Origin: Aphelocoma coerulescens
Lineage: Eukaryota > Chordata > Aves > Passeriformes > Corvidae
Direction of reading: 5' to 3'
NCBI RefSeq assembly: GCF_041296385.1
Contig: NC_091019.1
Coordinates: forward strand, 6,781,264 to 6,845,263
DNA length: 64,000 nucleotides
The translations under genes and the position numbers were made by a program. Shown here piece after piece: positions 49,946-61,318 of the stretch (its first letter is position 1; each line of letters begins with the position of its first letter). The notes under the pieces were generated by a model. The model was not told where the DNA came from. It made no database searches and saw only the letters and a list, made by a program, of their open reading frames with translations.

Positions 49946-51151
49946 ATCAATCCATGCCCTACCATTTCATCCTCCAAGTGCTAAAGCCACCCACTTCAGA
50001 TGGATGAACTGCGCTGCACACAGATCTGGAACACATATTAACTGCAGCGCCCTATCATTCCTCCCATTTTCCTTTCAGCAAAAAAGCAACAGTTAAAACA
50101 GATGCAAGTGTTGTGCTTTACTGCTTTCTTTCTAACAGGCTGCATGCTACAGGCTGACAGGAAACATTATAAATATAACAGAGCTTCTTTCTCATTACAG
50201 TGATTTGAAGGAGAATGGTAAATGGGTTCAAATGAAACCATGCAGGCTCCAGTTATAAGATCTCCATCTCTTACAGTGCTGTATCTAACCCAACTCTGAG
50301 ATGTCATTATCTTCCCTGAATGCAATTTAAAGGATCAATCTTAGTATATATTCTATATGCTGTGATTTCTTCAGCACAGGAAAACTGCCCTCACGTGATC
50401 TTCATTATGGCTGTACTTCTAGGTATTTCTGCTCCGAAATGATAAAATAGCTAACTACAGATTAACACATACATTGTTTTGTGCATGCACAAGACACTTA
50501 TCTCTTGGTTGTTGTTTAGTCCTAAAAAATCAGAGATCTTCTGTTATGACTTGTACGGAGATGAATAATGTAATTAAACAACACCCAGGAGAGAGAGTAA
50601 TAAAAAAATTCCTGAAGTAAAAATTCATTTAGTTTTCAGATTTTTTTTAAGATTGCCAAATTTTAAGAAGGCTGCCAATGACTACTTCATAAGGAGTACA
50701 ACAATCATCAACACAAAGCTTAAAAGTGCAAAATAGATAAATAATCCTGAAACTTTGTGATAAAAATAAATCAACCAGAAAGTTAGAGAGAACTCAAACC
50801 TCACTAGTTACTTTATCAGCACAGAGAAGTCATACATCAAGGTGAAAGAAAAGCAGGCTAAAACTTCAGTGATTACAAGGTAAAGACAAGGATTTTTACC
50901 ACAATTAAATTAAAAGCTATTGTTTCCTGTCATCAATCCAAGAAATTGTCTGAATTGCTTTATGTTTTTCTTGGTCCCAGAACAAAAAATGTAGAACAGA
51001 TCTGCAACACTGTGTTGTCACCTTCCGACAACTAGAGTATTCATACAACTCTGAATTCTTGAGATTATCAACTTTTTTGGTATATCTAATGTTTTCACTT
51101 ACAGTTACTTGTGCAAGTGTTTATTCAAGAACATTTGAAGAATCCTAACCC
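49946..51151. other. Unique AT-rich spacer
   Basis: No feature recognised. Confidence 0.5.
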
Positions 51152-51290
51152 TGAGATTAGCTCACTTTGTTAGATCATGGTGCCAAATAACACCGAAGTT
51201 TTGAGTTTGATCCCTGTATGGGCCATTCACTTAAGAGTTGGACTCAATGATCATTGTGGGTCCCTTCCAACTCAAAATACTCTGTGGAAA
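51152..51290 (+). mobile_element. tRNA-headed SINE with CR1 tail (TguSINE1-like)
   Basis: The first 75 bp look like a decayed tRNA gene. An A-box-like tagctcactttgttagatc lies at about 51158-51176, a gccaaataacacc anticodon-arm region follows at 51182, and a B-box-like gagtttgatccc lies near 51203-51214, ending at ggcca near 51224. The layout and bases are closest to tRNA-Ile. The second half, from ttaagagttggactcaatga to ccttccaactcaaaatactc, is the 3' end of a CR1. This tRNA-Ile plus CR1-tail structure is that of TguSINE1, known from passerine birds, which is copied by the CR1 machinery. It is too mutated to be a functional tRNA. No target-site duplication was seen, as is usual for CR1-driven insertions. 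Confidence 0.85.
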
Positions 51291-54200
51291 GTCACAGAAT
51301 ACATATTCTTTTTCATACCTTTTTTGGGGAGCCTGGTTAATTATTCTTTCTGAAAGAGGTGGTGTAGGGAACTGTGCTGCCAGAGCACTGTTTCACTGAG
51401 GATTTTGTACAACATCCTTGTATTCTTGGTAAATGACAGAAACTGCTGCAAAAGTAAACAGCCTTACAGATTTAAGAGAGGTATTTTGGGAGAAAAAAAC
51501 ATTCTCCCTTTATAATTTTACCTTATTAAACTTAAAGGAGCCATAAATTCATAATTACTTATAAACATGGCTCATTTGTCATATTCTTTAATTAGTATTG
51601 TAGAGTGCACAGTGGAGAGGGTCACAGTGTATTTATTCACTTACTTACTTGAGCTCAGTTCTAATTCTCTAGCCTGCTTTTGCAATAATTGCAGCTGACT
51701 CCAAGCTATTCCTTATGAGATTCACAGGGAGGATACTGCCTATCCCAGGATTCAATCAGATTTTTTCATGAATCAAAGTCCTTGAATGCTTTCTAGTCCC
51801 TAATCACATCTGTGAAAGCTGCACTAGGAAGCCTTTTTTTGACAGCTTTAACCACTCATCCTTTTGAAGTGGACTGAAAACATTACATTTAACCATGTAT
51901 TTTTATAGAACCTAAAATCCATTTAATGGAAATGGAAAGAGGGAATAGTTTTCCTATTTCTCTTTCTATTTCTGTCTCTCTTTCATGTTGTGTGAGGTGG
52001 TTATATAGCTATGTCTTTACCTGTGTCAGTCAGCAGCTGGTTTTTGTCTACTGAAATGCTCTCTATTGGTTTCCTTCCTTCCTCTTCTCCAGATTTCTTC
52101 AGTAGAGATAAAGGAAAAGAAGGTCAAAGCTTAACATAAAGCTATGCCTGCATTTACAGGTTGTGCAGCACAACCAGAGCACATTTATAGAGCAAAACAA
52201 TTCTTGCTGAAGAACAGACATCCACACTATACAAGTTTTGAAAGTTTTATTTCAGAGGAACTCTAACTGAATGCCCACTAATGACTACAGTACAGTAGAT
52301 TCAAAGCTTAGATATGTTTACCACTTTAATTTCATCAGAAAGGGAACCAGTTTGTGTTCAGAGATTACCGTGTGACACAAAATATAGTATGGTAAACTGT
52401 GAGCTTATTGGGAGATTTGCTTTGAAAACAGACTCCTGAGTTAAGTTGTTCATGTATACATACCTGAAGTCACCAAATCTAAAGTAAATCAAATCCCAAA
52501 ATTACAATTTTCATACACCCAACTTTATCAAAACCCCTACATTTTGGGGATGATGGACTTCAGTTATTGAATAATAACATAAACCATTTATCTGGAAGAC
52601 ACCTGGGTACATTTACCACTTCAACAGGAGGGACTTCATTCAATATCCTACTGCCACACATAGCACATAATGACTGGCTAATACAGTAACAAGGAAAAGC
52701 AACCTTGATCCCTTCCACAGAGGATGAACTATTGTGAGACCATAAAATCAAGCTTCAGCAGACCAAAGCAAATGTAAACTAAGAGACAGGTCAGCAAGTT
52801 AGGAAGAAAGTCAAAAGGCTTGCATTTTTTTTCTATGACTGTTTGTGTATTTTAAATTGCCCGGTCACTGGCTAAAGAAAACAGAAACCATACTGTGAAC
52901 TAGCTTCAAACAGAAGTAAAGCAAACAGTTCTCCATCTGACAGAAAGCAGGCAGTATGTAAGTCTTGACCTGAAGGACACTTATGCATGCTCAGCTATTT
53001 AGAAAAACTGCACCTTGCTTTTGGACCACAGAAGGGCAAGGCAGGTGTTCCACGCATACACCTTTCTCTTTGCTTTTGCAAACTTGTTAGTGTTTGTGTT
53101 CAAAATTCTACTTCTGAAAGCAGGCGTTGCTAGGGTTTTAGGGGCAGTGGGAAATGTTACCTAGCCCTGGGCATCTAAATTCCACATATAATGTCCTACA
53201 GACAAAAAAAAAAGAGATATTGTTGGCTTCTTTCCTCTGACCTTTTCGTGTTTGCTTAATTCAACAACTTGCTCTGGTCAGTAGGGAAATGGAGATGGAG
53301 TCCTTATTATCATTACTACTGAAGCATCACTCTTTATATTCCTCTCTCCTCCCTGTTTTTCTTACTTACAGTGAGAAGCTAGCAGTTTCTCCTATTTTTT
53401 GCTTTCAGCTTTCATTGCAGTGCAAAGTCTCTGTGGATCACAAGGAGGTTTGTTAGTCTCTCTCGTTCTGAGTCCTAACAGTGAAAAGTAAATCGCAGAG
53501 CAGCTAGCAAACAAGAGAGGCCTCAAGATTAGCTTTAATTTTAAAAGAACTAACTCTTGTCCTAGTGGAGCTTATTAATTAGCAAGGGATGCTTAAAAAT
53601 ATGAGGAAGTAAAAGTTTTCTTTAGGGTAAAATGCTGGACTGCAGCATTTCATTACAAAACACAAATATGAACTTAGGAGGGGTTAATTGTCAGTTGTAT
53701 TTGAAAAGGATTGCAGGCACCGAGGGAATGTTTCCATTTGTTGTTTTAAAAGGCCTTTTAATCTGCATCAAATTTCCTCTTAAATTTTCAAGCTCTTCAG
53801 CACAGTCTTTTCACACAATGTAGAGTCTGATGCATGCTTTGCCCATAATTTTACCCTAGCTCAGGCTTTGAACTAGCTGCTAGTGGTAATGGAATGTGGA
53901 GCTGACGTGTTCTGCTATTTCAAACTCAAACTGGGAGATGAGAGACTGAAAATAGTTACTCTTTTGACTCTGTGTGGTCTGTATCACAGAGGTTTGAATT
54001 TCTCATTTAATATTGGAGAAAATCCTGTGAAGTATCACCATATGTCCTGCCATTCTTTCCCCTAGCCACCCACTATTGGCTACTGGCAAAGAGAAGATGC
54101 TGCACTGGATGGTCCTGACAATGACTACTGTTATGCTTTCTATGCTTTTCTGAAATTTTTGTAGATCATAACTACATCACATTGTCACAGTCACCCTTAA

Positions 54201-54617
54201 ATTATACTTTTGGTTGATCTCAGCAGAAAGGCCAAGGCCTGATATTCTTCCCATCATAAGCAATGCAATTGGGCTTGTTACCTTCAAGGAAAGCTGCATT
54301 AGGTTTTTACATAGAAGAGTGAAAAATGAAAGATCATAAGTGTTTTCTCCTTCTCCAAGTTTATCTTCTGGATCAGACTCAGGTTTTTCAGAGTACAATA
54401 ATCTCCATCTGTTTTCTGCTACCCAAGAGAAAAGAATACGGGTGCTAGTCATATGAGCAACAACTCCTCATGTACCAGCATCATTCCTGAGAGGCTGGCA
54501 AAGGGATCAGCACTTAGTTTCTGTGTCAGCTGTACTACCATAAAACATGGCCAGCCAAAAAAAACCTGCAGGAACTTATCTATACCTTGTGTAAGAAGAA
54601 AGAATCACTAACCAAAC

Positions 54618-54689
54618 TTTATCCTTGGGTCTATACAAAGAAACTATATTACTATCAGTAAGATTTATATGTATAGACCCAAGGACAAA
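54618..54689. repeat. Pre-miRNA-sized hairpin
   Basis: A perfect 16-bp inverted repeat (tccttgggtctataca at 54622-54637 and its reverse complement at 54670-54685) is extended after one mismatch by 3 further pairs. The 32-base loop can itself form a small ttact/agtaa stem. The total length is 72 bases. The size fits an animal pre-miRNA, but the perfect stem is short for one. It may instead be a terminal-inverted-repeat relic or chance. Confidence 0.8.
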
Positions 54690-55344
54690 ATAAATAAATA
54701 TGCTGCCAGACAGCATTTTATAATGGAGCTGTGACTATTTACATTGTTATTCTGAAAATAATTTCAGATCAACAAACGTAAAACTATAGCGAGTAGAGTA
54801 TTTTCTACTTTCCAGACAGAACAATTCCAGGCTAAGATGCTTCATGAAGAATAAGCTAGTTCTGTAGTCAGTGAATCTGTGACATGATGTTGAAATATCA
54901 ATACAGTCTTTTGGACACCACACAGAAGAAATGCAATGGGTTATTTACTTGGTATTCAATATTCTTTTGTTATGGAGCTCATTTTGTATTTCTTTCCAAT
55001 TAGAGGGGAAAGGTTCACACAAAGTCCAATTTGAGTTTAAATTACATTATCTACATGTTCACAGGCCTTTTTTGCTGTTTGTGATGTTACCTGCAGGTGT
55101 CAAAGACCCAGTCTCTGGCATTCATCATGACTCTGCACACAAAAGACTATTTTCTGAACTCAGCTGTACACTGCAAATCCAAAGGCTATTACCTGTCTCA
55201 CAACCAAAACTTTCCCATAATAAGGATTCAACAGCCTTTGTTCACCAGGCTTTGCCAAAATCCCTTCATCTGGCACTCAAAATGATCATCTGGCAGAAAA
55301 TAGCATGACTCCAGTGGTGTACACAAATATCAGCTGGGGCTTAG

Positions 55345-55405
55345 GGCAAATCTTGGTCCTAATGAAGTTAACGGCAGAATTCCCACTGATCACAGTGAGA
55401 CCTGA
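55345..55405. repeat. Possible very old amniote repeat
   Basis: The text ggtcctaatgaagttaacgg followed by cagaattcccactgatcac resembles the 'cactgaagtcaatgg ... cccattgac' type of sequence scattered through bird and reptile genomes. The match is by memory of the phrase only. Confidence 0.25.
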
Positions 55406-56980
55406 CACAGTCTGTGACAGCTGCCGTGTAAGCCAGAGCAGACTGGTAACAGCCCTTCAGCTCATTGTACGTCCTTGGAAACACACAGAGGCTTTCACAA
55501 GTCCTTTTGTCCATTCCAGCAACTCAAAGATTTTAAAGTACCCCAAGGCTAATGCTGAGAAATACAGGTACAACTGATTTCAGTTCTCTGCTGTATAACA
55601 AAAATAAAAATGAAATGTTGTTTCAAGATTCTCTTAGATGAATATTTCATGAACTTTATAGACTACTAAAATTCTAAAACTTTCTAGCATGGCCAAATCT
55701 GCTCAATTTAAAACGTTTCGCAATGCAGTTTAAAAATAAAAAAAACATTCTTATTCAACTAAACAGAAATTTTAAATTTAAATTATATACTTATTATACA
55801 TATATTTTATATATATATAAACAGTTTTTCATGTTTGAAATGAGCAAACTGGGACAACGCATATAAAAGCTGTTAAAATTTCATTTCCCAAAAAAAAGTT
55901 TTTGTTAAAAAAGATCCTAGCTCTTTTTTTGTAGATTTGACTTCTGGATAGCATGGGGCTGGCAGAATGGATTAGAAGCTGCTTCTGGACTTCTCTCCAA
56001 AACAAGTGGCTTGTGGTGATCTAAAAACATCTCAAGACAAAATACTTTTAGTAACCCCAACTGACAGAATTGCTCCTGTTGTCAGGCAGCTACTGTACCC
56101 AAAACTGAGGGGTAGTTCAGGACTCCTAAGACAAAACAGATATTGAAAAAGGACCTGCCTTTCAGTGCTTTCCCCTCTACTGAGTTGCATGGAGCATTAT
56201 TCAGAATTTCCTCCTTGCCCTTTGTTTTTTCTGGTAGCAAAGTGGTTAAGTACTGCTATGCTGAGTCCCACTACTCTGTACGGTTACTTAATTAGGCCTA
56301 AAAAAAAAGAATTTTACCTTCTCTTCAATCGAAGAGGTATTTATTCAGTGGAAAGAATAAGGTCAGAGTCTTCTATTTTTCTTTGAAGAGGGTAGCACCA
56401 AGCTATCCTGTTTTATCTTGATTTAATTACCAATTCTATGAGGAAAGCTGTCACACAGGTTCTGTTACTGTTACTTTGTTTTAGTTGCTACTTGGGGGCC
56501 ATTGTAGTGACTGTTTTGCATGTGCCTCCAGGCAGTTCTGGCCTGCTGAGATCTTTTTTTGACACCCTGAGAACTACTGATGAGTTTTCATACCCCTGCG
56601 GCAGTGCAACCTGTCTCCTTGGCACTAAAAATGACACTGCACTGGTTGGACTGCTCTCTGGTATGGTTCATGGATTCTCTTCTTGGCACATAATTACCAA
56701 CAGGTGTAGCCATGCTCTAAGAGGCCCATGGTAGCAGCCTGTAATACACTAATTGCTTAAAGGAGCTGTTCTTTTAGAAGAAATGATGCTTGCATTGTCA
56801 TGCAGGCTGCTGATCATTGCCTGGCACCTCTGTGCTCAAGGCAGGAGTCCAAACAACTTGTGACAAGGCACTTTGCCATCTCAGCAGATGGACATGAGCA
56901 TAAGCAGCTTAGGGGCTATGCCTGCACATCAAGCATAGGCATTGAGGGCATGATTCCTAGCCAAGAATGCTGCAACTGCT

Positions 56981-57037
56981 GTTTATCTTCTGCTTACCAA
57001 CCTAGAGTTGTTTATCTTCTCTTACCAACCCAGAGTT
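56981..57037. repeat. Tandem duplication, 28-29 bp unit
   Basis: gtttatcttctgcttacc at 56981 begins a 29-bp unit that is repeated as a 28-bp copy at 57010-57037, differing by one 1-bp deletion and about two substitutions. Confidence 0.9.
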
Positions 57038-59275
57038 CAGGGAATATGTCATTGCTAATTAAGACCTGGGCTGGACTCAATTTCAAAAGCATAAAATACA
57101 ACTGTGCAAAACAAGTGTCTGTCTGGCTTGAATTGAACCACAAGTCCTAAGAGAGGTCAAGGGAATTATCAGAATGAAATTGGTTCTGGGGCAGACCAAT
57201 ATGATACCTCAAAATGTTGCCATCAGATTCAGGAAAAGAGTATGGGAAGTGTGAACAGGGAAATCACTATTAATATATGGGTGGATTTATATTTTCTCAA
57301 AAGAAAAAGTAAAACTTGGCATCATAAAGATATGCAGCTGGAATGGGAAAAAAGTAGGGACCAATATGAGAAAAAGTCCTGACTGAATTTACAGAATAAT
57401 CTCAGAAAGGCAAGCTTAGGGGCATTTTTGTTTGGCAGTTGTAATACTGAAAGAAAAAACTTCTTCAAAAGCAGAAGACAATAATGTATTCACTGTGAGA
57501 AAACACAGACCCTAAGGGATCTTTTCTTCTGCCAGTTCCATAAGTCAGATAAGATTTTATTACCTGAGGTGCAGTGGTACTACAGGTCCTAGAATGCCTC
57601 TGAAAGCCTAAACTAGCATTTAGTGTTCAGAGACCTTGTCCATGTACAGAAAAGACACGAAGTAGAGGAATGGGCAATATATTATTTAAACTATGACATG
57701 ACGTGCTTCTGCTCATTGGAGACAACTGCAATATCAGATGACAGGATCAAGGACATGCTGAAAATATATTGGAAATTTATTAAAACTGGATTTTGATCTT
57801 GCTACTGTTATCCAAGCTGCAGGCCAAATATTCATGAAATATCCTTCTTTACAATTTTAGTATCAAAACTGATTTGTAATTAAGGTAAGAAAAGAGGTAA
57901 AGCATTCACTTTTCTGATAAAAACCAAAATAGATAGAAGGAAAGCAAGTGAATAAAAATGCAAAACTAAAACTGAGAAGGATTCACCGCATGACACTTCA
58001 TTGACTACTTGAAATACAGTACCTTAATAGGAAAAGCTGTCCCAAAAAGTAAAACCCTGACAAAAAGAATTCAGAAACCAGGCACAGCAAATTTCAGTGC
58101 TGATAGAGTCTCAGTCTAGTCATTATTTACACACTGTGAGTAACAGGACCATGCATTTTACATTAATTTATTTCACCTTCTTTTGCTTACACCCATGAAG
58201 CAATCTTTATCAAGCAAAGGTTGAAAGACATGATGCCTGTGTGGAAACTGGGATACAAGAAACTCAAATGTTATTTACAGCTTAACAAATCAATATATTA
58301 AGACTAGTAAGTTTCTGTATATTGTATGTTGTTTTTATCATGCACTGATTCTAAGAAGTTAGTGTCTTATATCCTCTTCCTCTTATATTGGAGGTCAGGA
58401 AATAGGAAGGACAGTGGGAAAGGAAGTTTTGCTCACAAGGAAACAACACTGAAGAATGAGCACAGCTTGCACAAATAGATGCAACATATTCCAACACCCT
58501 TCTCTAATGATGCAACTAGATAAATTACATCACTTCAGATTGTTCTCCAGCTCTATGCAGAAAGACAGATGGGATTCATTTGTCATCACCAAAATGTCTT
58601 CCTACAGTTCTACCACCTTTCAAGACCAGTGTAGCCCTGACAGCTACTTTCATTATCATTACACTTGTATCTATATCAGGTTTGAATCTGAATATATATA
58701 TATTTATGCTTCTGTCAGGAGACCTTAATTTGTGAGAAAATATTTTGGTAGTATCATAAAAATGTTGCAGGGTCATCACATCCCCTTGCATTGTTTAATG
58801 TGATAATTTTGGGATACAAAGTAAATTAGAAAAAATCTGCAGTTTGCCTTTGTCTGTTACCATGCACTTTTTCCTATTGTAACTATTTAAAGTCTAAATC
58901 AAAGCATAGTGAAGTTAGAATTTGCTCAATGGAAAAACCTCTTCTTATTTATCATACTTCAAGTCACCCTGATGGCCTGGAGTTACACATGCATGTCAGC
59001 TGAACCATTCAACTAATTTTCTCAGATTGCTCAGACTGCTTTGCAGTGCAGCCACAGCCCCCCCACCACCACACCAAAAAAGTAAATTAAATGAATATCC
59101 CTTTCTTACATATAAGATGAAGGTCAGCTACTAGGTTGAAGATGACACATTAGTCTTGTCTTCGCTGCTAGCTGGAAGAATATCTAATTTCGGGAGGGCT
59201 GGCTTGGAAAAAAATGCAGGAAAGGATTGCTTTCCATCACAAATCACAAATACCATATATTACGGTATCCCACAG

Positions 59276-59600
59276 TGGTAGGGAGGACGAGAGAGATGCA
59301 ACAGGCAGGAATTGTGCAGCAAGATTGATTTATTTAATTATTTTACAAACTCTTTTATAGACCTTTTTCTTCATAGTCTAATTGGTCAAAGGATCAGCCA
59401 CCCCTTGGGGTAATTGGCTAAAATCCTAAAACATCCATTGTCAAAATATTTTTCTGCTGTACTATAAACAAAACTTTGCAAGGTCACAGGTGTTCATAGT
59501 TTATAGAACTCTACTAATGTCTTCCGTGAGAGAGAAAAATATCTCACGGCACTGGAAAGAAGCAAGAGAAATTCTTGCTAGCTGTATTTTTGTATTCACA
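59276..59600 (-). mobile_element. 3' LTR of the ERVK-like provirus
   Basis: On the minus strand the LTR begins with TGTGAATACA directly after the polypurine tract. It contains a TATA box (complement of 59351-59360) and AATAAA (complement of 59329-59334), and probably ends ...ctacca at about 59276, giving a length near 325 bp. The outer end is set by the TG...CA rule only, because the matching 5' LTR is outside the window. The 5' LTR flank would be needed to confirm a target-site duplication. Confidence 0.8.
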
Positions 59601-59613
59601 ATTCCCCCTTTTT
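59601..59613 (-). promoter_or_regulatory. Polypurine tract (plus-strand primer site)
   Basis: On the minus strand, aaaaagggggaat lies immediately before the TG start of the LTR, the expected place and composition of the RNase H-resistant primer for second-strand synthesis. Confidence 0.9.
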
Positions 59614-59734
59614 GTTTTATAAGATAAGAATTCTACTAGGTATTAATCCTAAATAGAAATTTACATCAGTTATCAATTCTAAACACAACCTTAAGGGCTT
59701 TAACTATCTGACTCCATAACAAGAAATTTAAAGT

Positions 59735-59882
59735 TCAGTCTCTGCTTGTGGAAGGACCATCCCAGTCTTTGCTTGTGGAAGGGCCATCCACCCGACGGCT
59801 GACATCCTGGTCATCATCAGAAGAGTCATTAGGCTGATGATCTACATTCTGGTTGCCATTTGGATGGTCTGCATTCTGGTCA
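59735..59882 (-). repeat. Post-integrase tail with 27-bp repeats
   Basis: Two pairs of 27-bp units occur: 59736-59762 with 59763-59789, and 59825-59851 with 59852-59878. The period equals nine codons. On the minus strand, in a frame different from that of integrase, the stretch is open up to a stop at 59735-59737. It would encode a short acidic peptide rich in Asp, Asn, Ser and Pro. It stands where env would be expected. Whether it was ever translated, for example as a frameshifted end of pol, is unknown. Confidence 0.75.
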
Positions 59883-60491
59883 TCATTTAGAGGTTGCCTG
59901 TTCTGCCTCTGTGCCGTAGGTCAGGGAGAACACATTTTGCAGGTATCGCACCCCAGTATCTGTGGAAATGCAAGCATACCCATGACCCCAAATGATAAGC
60001 TCATGCAGACCTTCCCACTGGTTAGTGAGTAAATTTCGTACCCAGACTTTTGTCCGGGGAAGTTGTGTCTCGCCTGAAGACTGCAATGAGAGAAAATGAT
60101 TCAGAATAACAGGAGTATTTGGATTTTGTGGTACTGTAAAGTGATTGATTGTATACAAAGCTTTTTCTAGTCGTCTCTGTGGGGTTTCTCCATGCATTCC
60201 CCTTTTTTGGTTTTCCAAAACACGCTTCAAAGTACCATGAGTGCGTTCGACAATGGCTTGGCCAGTAGGAGAATGTGGGATACCAAAGGTATGGTCCACA
60301 CCCCACAAGTGCAACAACTGCCGCGTCTTCTCCGAGGCGTAGGCAGGACCATTATTGGTTTTCACAATAGCCGGCACACCCAGGACCAAGAAAGCTAATT
60401 TCCAATGGGCAATGACATCACGGCCCTTCTCTCCAGTGTGAGCAGAAGCCCACATAGCTGAGGAGAAAGTGTCAATAGACACATGCACATA
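59883..60491 (-). pseudogene. ERV integrase, catalytic core and C-terminal part
   Basis: Integrase joins retroviral DNA to host DNA with a D,D-35-E active site. This piece starts just inside the core and runs about 200 codons to a stop at 59883-59885. The first acidic residue is present in 'SIDTF' near the start. The second should be Asp in the 'KTDNGPAY'-type motif, but the codon at 60354-60356 reads Asn ('KTNNGPAY'). The Glu is present in 'VERTH' near 60241-60250, within a 'GQAIVERTH' stretch typical of class II elements. The loss of the second Asp would abolish catalysis. The upstream part of the gene is separated by the solo LTR at 60492-61102. The segment is otherwise open, so it decayed more slowly or more recently than RT. 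Confidence 0.92.
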
Positions 60492-61108
60492 TGTGGGAGT
60501 ATGTTTGTTGGTGTTTGTTGGTTCAGTCCAGTTTTCCCCCTTAAGTTCAGTATGTTTGGTTTACCCCAGTTGGCGCCCTCCCTGTTTTATGTAAATCTCC
60601 CCATCTATCAGTGTTGTCTCCTCCCAGGGCTCTGTCCATCACTCTGGCACTCCTCCCAGGCATCTGGAAAGTTCTAGCCAGGGGGCCAAGTGATTGGTCC
60701 TGGGATAGGAGCCCCTCCCTTCCCTTGTTGCTGTTAGTTCTTATAAGTGTCTATCACCCTGTTTGCCCTACCCTTCCCTTCCCTGATTAGTTCCTTTGTG
60801 GTCCCTCCCTTGACTGCCACCCCCCCCATAAAACCCTGTGCACACCCTTGTCCCAGTGCTTAGAGCTGGGCTCCTCTGGTTGGTGAGGACCTCCGTCTGG
60901 AGGTGCAATAAACCTTCTGGATTTTACCCTACTCTGAGCCTGCCTCCTTTCCTCCGCCATCTGCCTTGGTCCCTGAGGTCCCAAGGAAGGATCCACGAGC
61001 CAGACCTCCGGTCACTTCGATACTGGAGGCTGGTCCCCGCAGCCTGTTGTGTCCAGAGCTGACCGGGCGTGGTAGGACCTGCTCCTAGTGGACACAAAGG
61101 CACACATA
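60486..61108 (+). mobile_element. Solo LTR (611 bp) inside integrase, with 6-bp target-site duplication
   Basis: The element at 60492-61102 starts TGTGGGAG and ends AAAGGCA, and is bounded by the same hexamer cacata at 60486-60491 and 61103-61108. It carries LTR signals on the plus strand: an ATTGG box near 60693, a TATA-like cataaaac at 60827-60834 and AATAAA at 60907-60912, followed by a GC-rich U5 of about 190 bp. It lies antisense to the provirus that it interrupts. The 6-bp duplication suits a class II element. No internal genes remain. Frames at 60483-60677, 60787-60996 and 60838-61062 are by-products. The U5 motif agacctccgg (61002-61011) is shared with the LTR at 1-610. Confidence 0.93.
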
Positions 61109-61318
61109 TTTAAGCCAACCAAATTCAGGGATGTGCATTACATCCGTTTGCCAAAGCTGCAAGGCTTTTAGCCCTCTGGGGTTTACCCCCGCTGGCAAAG
61201 GCGCAGCGAGTCCGTGACAGTCAGCACAAGCGCTGACAATGTCGCGCACTTCGGTTGGCGGTAAATGAAACTGCTTCTGCAGGGTATGTGCACTTTGATG
61301 GAAGAAACCGTGCGATGC
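61109..61318 (-). pseudogene. ERV integrase, N-terminal zinc-binding region
   Basis: In the frame that continues the RNase H frame past the stop at 61319-61321, an HHCC zinc-binding module can be read. Two His residues lie in the 'HGFFHQSAH' area near 61290-61310, and the Cys pair 'CADC' lies near 61220-61230. A 'LWQTDV' stretch near 61150 follows and leads into the core. The region runs to the insertion point of the solo LTR, across which the integrase core continues in the same direction. One in-frame stop separates it from RNase H. Confidence 0.85.

Larger units (their letters stand above)
51291..59275. other. Long unique AT-rich non-coding stretch
   Basis: No transposable element or exon was clearly recognised in about 8 kb, apart from the hairpin at 54618-54689, the tandem duplication at 56981-57037 and a possible very old repeat near 55345-55405. 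A frame at 56438-56734 starts with a leucine-rich, signal-peptide-like run but has no other support. Confidence 0.5.

Noticed and set aside
51152..51225. A functional tRNA-Ile gene
   Set aside because: The stems are broken by mutations and a CR1 tail follows directly, so it is a SINE head and not a tRNA gene.
56438..56734. Frame with a leucine-rich, signal-peptide-like start
   Set aside because: A hydrophobic start alone is weak evidence. The rest shows no cysteine pattern or domain that I know, and no exon-intron context.
59735..59882. Remnant of an env gene after integrase
   Set aside because: The space is far too short, and the acidic repeat-bearing frame has no signal peptide, cleavage site or membrane segment.
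60787..61062. Overlapping frames on both strands in GC-rich sequence
   Set aside because: They lie within the R and U5 parts of the solo LTR at 60492-61102 and include its polyadenylation signal.
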